NCBI GenBank assembly: GCA_013365325.1 | Contig: JABVXV010000383.1 | Span: 1-54,644, forward strand | DNA length: 54,644 nucleotides | Origin: Dipetalonema caudispina | Lineage: Eukaryota > Nematoda > Chromadorea > Rhabditida > Onchocercidae | Direction: 5' to 3' | In this document: one piece after another, positions 11,693-22,807 of the stretch | Layout of the letters: the number at the start of each line of letters is the position of its first letter | Position numbering within the stretch: position 1 is the first letter of the stretch | The notes under the pieces: generated by a model | What the model was told of the DNA's origin: nothing | Database searches by the model: none | What the model saw: the letters and a program-made list of their open reading frames with translations, nothing else | Made by a program: the position numbers and the translations under genes

Positions 11693-14600
11693 ATGCAAGT
11701 TGATGTAAATGGTTCAAGTTTGTCAGAAAAATCATTGAATGGTTCAAAACTGAAAGATGCTCATAGTTATGTTGGCTTTGCTAATTTCCCTAATCAAGTA
11801 TTTCGACGAGCTATCAAAAATGGTTTCGAGTTTACGCTAATGGTTGTTGGTATGTTCAATTTTGTTGATACGATTACGTTTTTTAACTCGTAAATAATAA
11901 GCTGCCAAAATTTGTATCCATATGGATCCATAAAGATGTTACAGTCAAATTGCAAAATGTTACTTGTTAGGTATATTATAAATATTGGGCCAAATATAGG
12001 ATATATATATATACCACACTTTTCGATAGTTAATCCTTTATTTTCGTTTATTTACTTATCAGTTTTATTATAGACTTAATTCTTTGCCTAAATCTTCGTT
12101 TATTATTTGTAACATCCAGAATCACTGCAATATTCAATGTCAAGAAACAATAGTGACTGTTGTTCTTATCCTAAAGACGGTTTGTTAAAACATTGTTTCA
12201 TATTGCAGGTTGCTCTGGTCTTGGTAAATCTACATTCATCAATTCCTTATTTTGCACGGAAATTAATGATCCAGATACGGAAAAACGACACATTTCACCA
12301 ACAATACAAATTGAGGAGAAAATCGTACGCTTGGTGGAGAATGGTGTAACTTTGAACCTTACATTGGTAGATTGTCCAGGTTTTGGTGATGCAGTGGATA
12401 ACAGCAAATGGTAAGTGATTACCTTATTTCGATAATTCCGAATTTCATGTATTCATAATCGGTAACTTCTTTGATATTATTATCATTATTCTAATTCACA
12501 CTTTTGGTCATAACATCCAATATTACAACTTTCACAATAGTATGTTGTTTCCCTTACACACTGTACAAGTCAAGAAATAGTATCTCTATCCAAATTTCTC
12601 GCATAAGGAATTGCTATGTTTGGTATTTCAAGAAAAGAGAAAACCATTTTAACATTGAAAGATATATTATAGACGAAAAAATGTTAAATTTGAAGATGAA
12701 TGTTGGTGACATATTAAATTATACTATTCTCAATGAAACGATCATGGACAGTATTGTTGGGAGTCCACAATGTTGTTGATTTTTTGAAAATTCAGACAGT
12801 TGTGTTTATTTTAAAATATAACTTGCAGTTGATTTTTTGAAAATTCAGACAGTTGTGTTTATTTTAAAATATAACTTGCAGTTGGGAGCCGATCGTAAAT
12901 TACATCGAGAAAAAATATTTGGATTATTTTTCGGAAGAAACTAAAATTGAGCGTGCGGCAACAATTCCTGATAAGCGTGTGCATCTTTGCCTATACTTCA
13001 TCAGTCCTACTGGACATGGGTAAAAGCCTTTGTTTGTAGATTTTGGGAATGAGGTAATATCACTAGTCAAGTTCCATTAAACTATCTGATAAAGAATGTA
13101 GGATGTATACCTCGTATTATTTGCCGGCTGTTTTAATAATGAAAAGTTAATTCGATACCCGCTGAATAAGGTAGTCAGTTGAATTCCAGAGTATGAATTG
13201 CTGAGTTTTATTTGCGGAGTTGGGTATTTTAAATGGTGGTGAACAGATCATTAGTTAAAGAATTTCAGATTAAAACAACTTGATATTGAAATGATGAAGA
13301 AGCTTCATGATCGTGTCAATGTTATTCCAGTTATTGCAAAAGCTGATACATTGACAGTGAGCGAACTATCGCATTTCAAAAGCCAAGTAATTTGTTAAAA
13401 TTATTTGAAACTATTATGCTCATGATGTCAATTGAAAAATAATGTTGTAATTTTTGGTATTTTTCCCAATTGATTTAATTTTGTGGGAAACATTTCAAAA
13501 TATAGATTTTTTCTACACTGTAGGTAGATGGATAGGCATTTAATATCTGGCAATTTGATGTAATGCCGTATAATTTCTATGCTGAAAAATAGGTGATATG
13601 GGGATTGCATTATATCAAATTGAGGCTTCATAAACAAGGGCAGGAAATAAACACTGTATCTATGACACTATAACATAAATTCAAAGACGGTTGAGAGAAT
13701 TTGAAGTTTATAAAGCAGTAACATATCTCTTATTATTCTGTAACATGAATTATAAAATTAATTTCAGTTTTTAGTTGCGATATATGCAATCTTTATTTGA
13801 TTCGCGGTTGTAATAGTTATTTAAGAGCAAAAACAAATGATATAATCGCCTGCTTTGATTTCTCATCTTCTCTTAATTTATTATATTACATTTTTCTAGA
13901 TAACCAAAGAGATTGAAGAGAACGGTATCAAATTGTATAAGTTTCCGGATACGGAAGATGAGGACGAGAAAAGACAGTTTGGACCTCTCCGTGAACGATT
14001 TCCATTTGCCATTGTTGGCAGTAATCAGGTAATTCTTATGATATATCATGAAAATATTCTTTGAATTTCTTCTCTTTTTTCATACATAAAAGATTTTTGA
14101 ATGTTAAATGGCGTAGGTTCGCGAAACTAATGGACGTCGATGTCGCGTGAGAGATTACAGCTGGGGCACGGTTGAGGTTGAAAATTTGCAACACAACGAC
14201 TTCATTGCTTTACGTGACACCGTCATAAGGTAACGCTGTTTTAGTAAAGTTGAGATTTTACTGTTGAAGGTTTGTAGATCAGCGGTTCATGCTGGTTTTT
14301 TTTCATTCCTCTGCTAATAATATTAGTCAAAAAATTCAGAATGAATTTGATCGATCTGATCGCAGTAACCCGTAGTGTGCATTACGAAAATTTCCGCTAC
14401 CGGCAGTTGAACAAAGGACCGAAGAATGCGATAGACAGGTACTTCATAATTATTATACTATAGTTTTTTATTTGTATATTTAGTGTAATATGCCATCAAT
14501 AGAATCTATCATATTCAAGTGGATTAGTGTTTGATGAAGAAAATAATATAAGACAGGGACTTATATTTTATTTCACTTTACAGAAAGAAGTGTTTTATTA

Positions 14601-15822
14601 TTTTCAAGTGCACTCTTTTTTGTGACAGAGAACAAAGAGGAGCCACTACTGAAAAGTAGATCCATCAAATAATTCATATAGGGATTGGATTAGATTATTC
14701 GTATATTTTGTGGTAGAAGGGTTCCTGAATGTGATAAATAAAAAATTAGTACATTCAAAAGCCCTTGATTTATATCTTTTTTAAGACAAAACTGTAATCT
14801 TTTCTATTTTTGGTTTATTGGATAGCATTGAATTGAATAAATCGTATTCTAGAGATCCTTTTACACAATTAGAACATGAGAAACAGATCAAGGAAAAGGA
14901 GCTTGAAGAACGAAAACGTAGCATGGAAAAAGTAAGTTTTTGAAAAGTCTACTTCGATGAATGTTTTTTGGTTAATCTTTTTAGGTACATCTGTAAATTA
15001 AAAATGATATTCTTTCTGTCTGCATATATTTCTTTACAGGTTTTTGAAGAGAAAGTTATGGAACGTGAAGAAAAGTTAGTTGCACGGCAGTCGGAGGTCA
15101 GTTTTATGTAGAATGACTATGTCTTAATTAAGGCTTACGGCAAATATATCAATTTTAAGCACTAATATGATCGTGTACTAAATACAGCTTTCCATCGTTC
15201 ATCTGGGATTTATCTCTTTGTCAGAGGAGTTTTAATATACTTTTTAACTAGATTGTCAGCGGTGGATCGAAGTCTTTATGGGTTACCTGGAAAAAAGCCT
15301 TTTCGAGCTTTTCTAAACACCGCTTTCCGGCTTGGTTGAAACTTCTAAATTAATAGAAATTCTCATTGTGTGTTTAAAATAAGATTTTGAAAGTTATGTT
15401 GATTTAAAACGTATCTTTTCCTGCAATTTGAAAGTTAATTACAGCTTGACGAAAAAGAGAAAGAAAATCGTCGGATACTGCAAGAGCGCCGTCTCACCTT
15501 GGAACAACTGATGAGCGAAGTAGTTGAATTACGTCGAAGCACTGGGACCGTTTCACGACAGGACTCAAGGTTGCTAACATTATCTTTTAAGAGCGGATAG
15601 TGTCGCTATCTATTCAAGATTCTTTATGTTATAGTGGTTAATTTTCTTCTCTATGGTGTTTAGCGTAGTAGAAATTATAGTAATTGAAACGAAAAAAAAA
15701 TCATATGACTCCTGGACAATTACGTTTGAGTTATTTGGTTCATTTTGGTTCATTTCAGAAGCTCGCCGTCCGAAAAGTCATCTCGCATGAAGAAGGGACT
15801 TGGTGGAATTTTCAAAAACTAA
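11693..15822 (+). CDS. unc-59: Septin, SEPT2/SEPT7-type GTPase, eleven exons
   Basis: Exon model: 11693-11849, 12209-12410, 12882-13019, 13269-13386, 13900-14028, 14117-14229, 14340-14438, 14853-14931, 15040-15096, 15445-15569, 15759-15822 (stop TAA 15820-15822). All phases match, giving 426 aa. Seen: the N-terminal [20 protein letters not shown] signature; P-loop GCSGLGKS (53-60); G3 DCPG (107-110); G4 AKAD (189-192); the septin element with WGTVEVEN and HYENFR (300-305); and a charged coiled coil from about 320 to 400. A basic tail ends in [10 protein letters not shown]. By family knowledge, septins form hetero-oligomeric filaments at the cleavage furrow and cell cortex. Nematodes such as C. 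elegans have two, UNC-59 and UNC-61. The N-terminus favours the SEPT7-like UNC-59, but the symbol is an inference. Odd points are a Cys at P-loop position 54, where Glu is usual, and two in-frame acceptors for exon 8 (14826 adds nine residues). Confidence 0.95.
12775..12884 (+). repeat. 53-bp tandem duplication containing the 3' splice site of septin intron 2
   Basis: Copies at 12775-12827 and 12828-12880 are identical and are followed by a four-base partial third copy. Each copy carries the acceptor (TAACTTGCAG|TTG). Only the second acceptor, ending at 12881, leads into the septin frame (TGT-TGG-GAG, Cys-Trp-Glu). The first, ending at 12828, would read TGT-TGA and stop at once. Confidence 0.95.
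14584..14659 (+). CDS. Candidate alternative terminal exon of the septin
   Basis: After exon 7 (phase 2, ending in AG) there is a strong acceptor, TTTCACTTTACAG, ending at 14583. It is better by eye than either acceptor used for exon 8. Joining here completes an Arg codon and gives a 24-residue tail starting [13 protein letters not shown] and ending at TAG 14657-14659. The product would be 343 aa: the complete G domain with no coiled coil. An AATAAA lies at 14737-14742, about 80 bases past the stop. By family knowledge, septin C-terminal coiled coils mediate pairing between subunits, so such a form would be functionally distinct. No transcript evidence is available here. Confidence 0.4.
14737..14742 (+). 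terminator. AATAAA that could serve the short septin form
   Basis: Canonical hexamer inside septin intron 7, downstream of the candidate alternative stop at 14659. By itself it is weak evidence in AT-rich DNA. Its spacing from the alternative stop is what makes it notable. Confidence 0.35.
15258..15324 (+). other. G+C-rich potential RNA hairpin in septin intron 9
   Basis: AGCGGTG (15258-15264) pairs perfectly with CACCGCT (15318-15324). Inside this, TCGAA (15267-15271) pairs with TTCGA (15302-15306). The surrounding intron (15097-15444) is markedly richer in G+C than other introns in the window. An intron-hosted small RNA is possible, but no clear C/D or H/ACA boxes were identified. Confidence 0.3.
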
Positions 15823-17007
15823 GTCAGCGCTAGGCAGTTCCATGCAATGTTGACGAATTTCTTTTTTGACAAATTTTAATTTTGTCATTCATTGACTCAA
15901 AAACCATAACTGTTAAAATTAATTTCAATCAAATATGATCTGCAGAACATATTATAAGACTGATCTGTATATTTGACTCGTTGCAGACTTCTTGCTGATG
16001 CAGTTTATGAAAAGCAAATTTTGCTATTTTCAAAAATGAAAAAAAAAGATGTCTTTCTTTAGTCTCCAGAAAATTTGTCAGCGCTGAAAAAGTCTTCCAA
16101 ATGTAGATTTCGTTTCAAAATCTTTCGACTTTATTTCTTTATTTTTCATCTACTTAATCTCCTGTCAGTTTTTTAACATAAGTTTTGATCTCTTCAGAAA
16201 TTCTTCCCAACATTATTGTCACTTGTCATTTTTGTCCTTAAATTTCATTGAAATGTCTGTTTCATTTACCACTATCTTAATCACTAAATTAAATGGAAAG
16301 TTTGTCTGGTTAGCATTACTATATCTCTTTGGGAATACTTTCGAATTGAATGACTAAGCGGGCAGTCTTTATAATTTTTTTTTTTTTTAAATCGAACTTG
16401 TCTCAAAAAAGTCATTAGCTAGTCATGCGTTAAAAATTCTTTATTTATTTATCTTTTTTTTTTTTTTTCATATGAAACTTGTTGAAATTTCTGTTGATTT
16501 AAGTATGTTTTGAAAAAAAAAAAAAAGAAAAAAAAAAGGATTCGTTTTATCGGAACTGAAAAATAAATGCACATCTAAGGGGAAGGCCAAGTGAAATGGG
16601 TAGTCGGCTTTCGATTTTCTCTTTCTCTTTTCAATGTTCGTAATTCTAATTGCATTATTACCCATCTGTTTCTGTTATCCTTTATACTTTGTACTTTTTT
16701 CGTTATCCTGGTTAAGAAGAAGAAGCATTGTTATATTTCATGAAATTATTATATTTATCAAATAGATTTGATAATACTTAAGTACGCATATATACAATTC
16801 AACGACTAAATGAATATATGCAAAAAGATTTTTGGCACATATTTTCTCTTAATAGTTTTTTTTTTTTTTAATTTTAATGAAATTTTGATCAATATCTATT
16901 ATGGTTATTCAATCAAGATATATCAGACCAATGTCAACAAGTCTATCTCAATTTTATTATGAATTATTCTGAATTATATCAACATATATATTCGCATTTC
17001 CCGCTTC

Positions 17008-17009
<2 letters not shown>

Positions 17010-17050
<41 letters not shown>
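17010..17050. repeat. (TA)n microsatellite
   Basis: About twenty uninterrupted TA dinucleotides. The open frame that spans it (Ile-Tyr repeats) is spurious. Confidence 0.9.
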
Positions 17051-17052
<2 letters not shown>

Positions 17053-18778
17053 AATATTTTCAATCTAATTTGAGTAAAGACATAATATTATTGATATATT
17101 TCCTTCAAAAGTTCAATTTTTTTTTTTTTTTGATAAATTAATTTAAAGTTACTTATTACATTGAGAATACAATTTACTGTTGAAAATTTCGCAGTTCTAT
17201 GAAATTATACAAACTATTCACCAAGATTTTCCCCGTCGTTCTTTTTTATCTGTGATTTGTTTCATCGGGAAAATATCTTGAAGATGATAGAAATTTGGGA
17301 AAGAGTGAAGGAAAAAATGAACTAACCAAATTAAAATTATCTTTTTTGACTGAAATTTTCATTAACTTTCTTGTTAATTTTAAAATTAAATTTCATCACT
17401 GTATTCGCATCCAACTATATATATATATATATAACATATAAATAAGTATTCTCTAAGAGATATGAAATAGCTAATTAGGTTTAAATCGTGGGATACAACA
17501 GCGAAGTAACGTTGTAACTATGGTGCATAATCGGGTTGACAAGCGTTATATAATAATTACTACCTAATATTAAGAATTTTCAACACAATGAAGTCATTTT
17601 GCAATATGCTTCGATATTAGACGGTTACATTTATAATAATTAATAATTAGCATATGAATAATAATCAATAATTTTTCCATTTTTCTACAACAAATTTTGC
17701 TATCATTAGATTAATTTTCAAATTTTATTGGTAATTAAACTTTTCTATATGTGCATGAAATATTTTAATTACTCAGTTTTACTGCTACCTACTTAATTTA
17801 GCTTATATTTCAATAATTTTCACTTCTGTTTATTTTGTTAAGAGTGTATTTCAATTAATAATTTTTTTCTCATTTTAATAATATACCTTGAATTAAATCA
17901 TTTCTTTCGTTTTCTCTTTTACGTACAATTTCATATTTCATTAATATTCTAAAACAATAGAGACCTTATATGACCAATAATTAATATAACCTGTTATAAA
18001 TTTAACTAAGTTTGAATTTTTAAAATTTCATACCAAAATGAATGATTTCTCCGTGACTATATATTGGCCAAAATAATTTACACTAAAAATAAATGCATAT
18101 TGTAATGATAAATGTAAAAATTAATAATATTATATTGAGAATATATATTTTTTCGATAAAACAATAAAGCCAAATTATCAATTGAAAAATGTTTGACAAG
18201 AAATGAATTTATAAATATGAAAAAATTAATTAATTTCAACTCCTTTGCAAAAAGTAAAATTGGAAATTTACAAAAAGTTTTGTAATATTTCCATTAACAA
18301 AAGTAAATAATTCTAAATAAAAAAAGAAAAAGAAAGTCTACGGTAAACAAATTGATAATTATCATCACAACTATATTCATATATTTTAATTCCGAATTAT
18401 CAAAAAATAGTATTACTTATTTAAACTTAAAATTTTGCAAAATAGAAGAAAAATATAACAAGATCTTAATATTTGTGAAAATTAATTTTACAAATTAAAT
18501 AATAAAACGGAAAGGAATATTTCAATATTTATAAAAATTAGTTTTATTGATTAAATAATAAAGATAAAAATTAAAGATCTTGACAAAAAATAAACAATAA
18601 TAAAAACAATTATTATTATTATTATTATTATCATTGTTATCATCCTTATTATTACAATGTATTTGAAAGATTTGTAGTATAAAAGTTTAGCTATTTGTTT
18701 AAATTTACTAAATAAACATCACTCATTATTCACATTTCAGCAAATTTTCATTTTTTCATTTATCAATATTTCGTCATT

Positions 18779-18779
<1 letters not shown>

Positions 18780-18813
<34 letters not shown>
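18780..18813. repeat. Poly(A) tract of 34 bases
   Basis: Uninterrupted A run in intergenic DNA. There is no adjacent retroposed sequence or target-site duplication that I can recognise. Confidence 0.9.
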
Positions 18814-18815
<2 letters not shown>

Positions 18816-21800
18816 AAAACCAAAGAGTGGAAAAAAAAAATCACTTAAGAGAGATATTTTTCAATCCTTTTTTTTTTAATCTCTATTTATTTAAATTTGA
18901 TATAACTTCCTTTTTTTTTTTCAACAAACTGATTCTTTCTATACTCAAAAATGAAAACAATAATGTCAAAATTATTAAATAATTCATAGCAAAAATAACA
19001 TTGGAAGTTTTTTTTTTTTTTTTTTTAATTGTTCAAAAAAAGAAAACGAAAAATTCAGCAAGTAAAGTTTTCATATTTCATACATTCAGTAAGCATTTTA
19101 TATGGAAAATTGTGAAGTAAATGATTGTTAACTATGGATTGGACAGGAAATGTTGAGGAAAAGAATCGGAAGCCAAGTAGAAAATGTGCCAGATACTAAC
19201 TATCCCAACATTAAAGTATACGTATATATATATATGTCTCATATCCCCAAGCCAAAGCAATTTATTTCAATTCTTATAAATGTATATTCTGTATGTTTAA
19301 ACTAAGAGCTAAAAAAATTTTGTTAAATCTGAAATGAAATTATTAGCTTGTTTGATTAATTAATTTATTCATATAATATTTGTCTTTTTTTTTTTTTTTT
19401 TTTTTTTGATTGTAAACTGAAGATGAATTTTATAATTTCCTGTTTAAGATTTTTTTTCGGTCAATTTTTTTGCTTGAAAAAAATTTTGATAAATGTTATT
19501 ATTAGGAAAAATATTTTTTTTTTCCTTTATCAAATAAGAGTAAATAAATCAAAAAGATAAAATGCAAAATGTATCAGATGAAATAATCAGGACGGATTGG
19601 ATTATAAATGTTAATCCCACGAAACTATCAATCAACTGATCAATCATTTTTTTTTTTTTTCGTTGTTTCTATCAATTTCGAAAAATTCACTATAAATTAT
19701 TATAAATTTCAAACGTACTTTTCAGTTGAATGGATTCAGCTAAAGATTTCTGATTAAAAATAAGTAAATTTCTTTTGATTTTCAAACAACATTCATTTTA
19801 TTAACTTTTTTTTTTTTTTTTTTTAAATATTGTTGAATAATTTTCTGCAGAGATGTTTCATGGTAGAAAATCTGATGAAAAAATTGCAATGTATAAATTA
19901 TTTCACCTTTTATGGCAACTTTTAGTTTCATGTTAATTAGTTAATTAATTGATGATAATTTGTTACTAACCATCGGTATGTTATCATTTCTAATCAACTT
20001 GTGAAAATGAAAAAATAGTCAAATTTTCACGTTACTATTTGCAAACTTTTTTACGGCAGTCCAACTTATTATTGTCATAGTATCATTAATTTGCTTATTT
20101 GCTTTGCTACTTATTTACTTCACTTCAATTCTTACTTATTCGCATACTTATCTTATTCGCTTATTTGATTGCAAATTCATTCAAACTATTACTATATTCT
20201 TTTTTTTTTCTTTTTGTTATTTTCTGTTTACACTATTTTTTATACTAATTTAATTATTTCATCGAAAAAAAAAAATTGAAATTTCAAGTTAGAAACGGTA
20301 AAATTATTTACATTTATCACTTTTATAATATACTTTTTTATGTTTTTATTCTTTTACTATTATGAGTTATTTAGAATAGCAATTGCTATTCCATTATTTA
20401 ATTATATATGTAATCATGAATTGATATGAGATATAATTTGTTATCATTTCCTTTTTCTTTTTCTTTTTTTTTTTTTAGCTAATTATATTTTAAATGAATG
20501 TTTTTGATCAATTCTACATTTTGTTATTATTATTCTTTGTTTAACGATTAAGAAATTGATTTTTCATTTAAAATTTGACTTACAATTTAAAGTTTTACTT
20601 TTCACATATGAAATCACAATAAAATAAATCGAATTTTCAACTTCATTCATATTTCAAAAACAAAACAAAAAAAAAAAAAAAAAAATGTCAAATAATATCA
20701 AATTTGAAAAAATTTCATTCAGTAGGCTTTTAATAAAACTATGATAGCAATTTTTTTTTTTTACTGAGCTTCTATAGAATTTTTTAAAATAGTCACTTTT
20801 TCTTCAAACATTCATTCATCGTATATTTTTGATTTCCTTCATGAATTGTTTCCACTCTTCCTTCAACTTTTTTTTTTGTTTTGTTTTTTTTCATGTCAAA
20901 TTATGTTGTTATATGAGACAGAATTCATTCTGTTAAAGTAAAATTCCCTGGAGAAATAAATAAAATTGAGTTCACTAAAAATTTTCCAAAATCAAATATT
21001 TTCAAATTCAATTTTAAACTATTAGTGATATTTATTTTTGAGATATGGCTATGAAAGAATTTTCGTTACATATCACAATATCGTTCATAATTGCAAAATT
21101 ACAAATTTTATAATACATTCACAATACGATACAGTTCTTTGTTTTTTTTTTTTTTTCAAAATTTCAACTTAATCAAATGGTAAATTAGTAATTGATCAGA
21201 ACGAATATTTTGAAAAATCAAAAATTTGCCATTTGTTAATTTTTTTTTTTTTTGTAGATATCAATTTTAAATTACAACTGTTTCAGATTCATTTTATTCA
21301 AATCATGAAATTTTCCATTTTGGAGATCTTCTCAAGTCTACATTTTCTCATTTTTTATTCTTTTAAAATTGTCGATTTTAATATTAGTATGATACATGGA
21401 AAATCTTACTGGAAATATTTTTGCATAATTTCACTACTGTTTGCATAAACGATTTGATGATAATTTACGATTTAAATGCTAAAAAAGTAATTTCATATTT
21501 CATTGTTTGCATATAAATATGGTAAAATAAATAACATATGGAAAGTACTAAAGTAAATAAGTAAAATAGTAAAGAAGTACCGCATATGCTCAATTGATAT
21601 TGAACGAAAATACTGAAGGAATTTCGAAAAATCTCTATTAAATGCATACCTTTGCTATGCATTTGCTTCATTTTGAATCGAAATACCATATTTAAATACT
21701 AGAATGATTTTGGCAAATTTAAATTAGTAACAAATTTCAACTCGTATTATGTCAGCTATAGTTAAATAAATCATAACTTCTTTGTTAATTAAATGATTTT

Positions 21801-21933
21801 CTTCACATGTTCATCATATGATAATATCAATGTCGCTTTAGAAAAATTATAATTTTTTTTTTTTAAAACTTTATAATTTTTCGGGTAAATAAAAATTTAA
21901 TAAAAGATGGAAGAAAAAAATGAAATGAAAAAG

Positions 21934-21981
<48 letters not shown>
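21934..21981. repeat. Poly(A) tract of 48 bases
   Basis: Uninterrupted A run in the intergenic region upstream of the four-TM gene. It is the second-longest homopolymer here. No flanking duplication indicates a retroposon tail. Confidence 0.9.
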
Positions 21982-21982
<1 letters not shown>

Positions 21983-22797
21983 AACCAAAATGGTGTCATA
22001 TATTGAATGAAAGAAAAAAAAAAAAGAAAATTTTCTCATAGATTTAACATTTAGTTGATGTTACTTAATATAATTTAAATGAACTCTTTTATAAATATTC
22101 ACATTGATTAAAATTTATTTAAGTTAAAAATAAATAAATTCAATTCTTGTCATTACTTTGAAATATCCAGTAATTGATGCAAAAAAAAAAAATGAATAAG
22201 TTATTTATTTATTTGTTTTTTTTTTTTTTTTTTTTTTGAAAATTTATTTTGGTCATTTTGATATAAAATTATTGTACTAAGTAAATGCAAAAAATATTTA
22301 CTTGGTCTTTTTTTTTTTTTCTTTTATATAAATCTAATTTTTAACGTTTCTAACTTTTAATAAATGTAATTTTTTTTTTTTTTAAGTTGATTAATATTTA
22401 AATTATTTTAATTTAAAATTAAATATTAGATGAATGGAAGAATAATTGCTTGTTCCTTTTTTTTTTTTTTTTTTCTTCCGTGCTATAAAAAATTGTTACA
22501 TATTTGAAATATGTTTTCATTATTATATATCATTTTAATTGCTATTTTGCTAATAATTTATTACATATCCGCTTAATTTTGTTGCATCTATTTTACAAAA
22601 TAAATATATTCCAATTATCATTATTTAAATATTCGTTTTCAGATAATGATATATTTGAATGAAAAAATTTTTATGCAACGATGTAAAATGCTATTTATAA
22701 ATATTTGATTTCATACGACAAACGGATGGTATTAATAGTAATTGAAGACGAGAAAATTGGATTTAACCCATTGTTAGCGGAAGTGACGAAGGAATCG

Positions 22798-22807
22798 GTT
22801 TAGGAAA
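22798..22807 (+). promoter_or_regulatory. Candidate spliced-leader acceptor of the four-TM gene
   Basis: GGTTTAG ends at 22803, four bases before the ATG at 22808. An in-frame TGA at 22784-22786 blocks extension upstream, so this ATG is the likely start. Confidence 0.5.

Larger units (their letters stand above)
15823..22803. other. Intergenic region between the septin and the four-TM gene
   Basis: The first part is the septin 3' UTR. An AATAAA occurs at 16562-16567, far from the stop, and its use is uncertain. A more G+C-rich patch at 16550-16720 precedes a long AT-rich tract with homopolymers, a (TA)n run at 17010-17050 and a (TTA)n run near 18606-18632. No supported coding exon was found on either strand. 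Confidence 0.55.

Noticed and set aside
12504..12779. 91-codon frame inside septin intron 2
   Set aside because: It lies wholly in an intron whose flanking exons join in phase. The one acceptor I tested that could splice into this region (CACAATAG, 12538) reaches a stop after about a dozen codons in the septin phase. The frame has no recognisable domain.
13428..13637. 69-codon minus-strand frame inside septin intron 4
   Set aside because: No start or splice context, and the composition is like random sequence.
16468..16665. 65-codon minus-strand frame after the septin
   Set aside because: Half is poly-Phe, and it probably lies over the septin 3' UTR.
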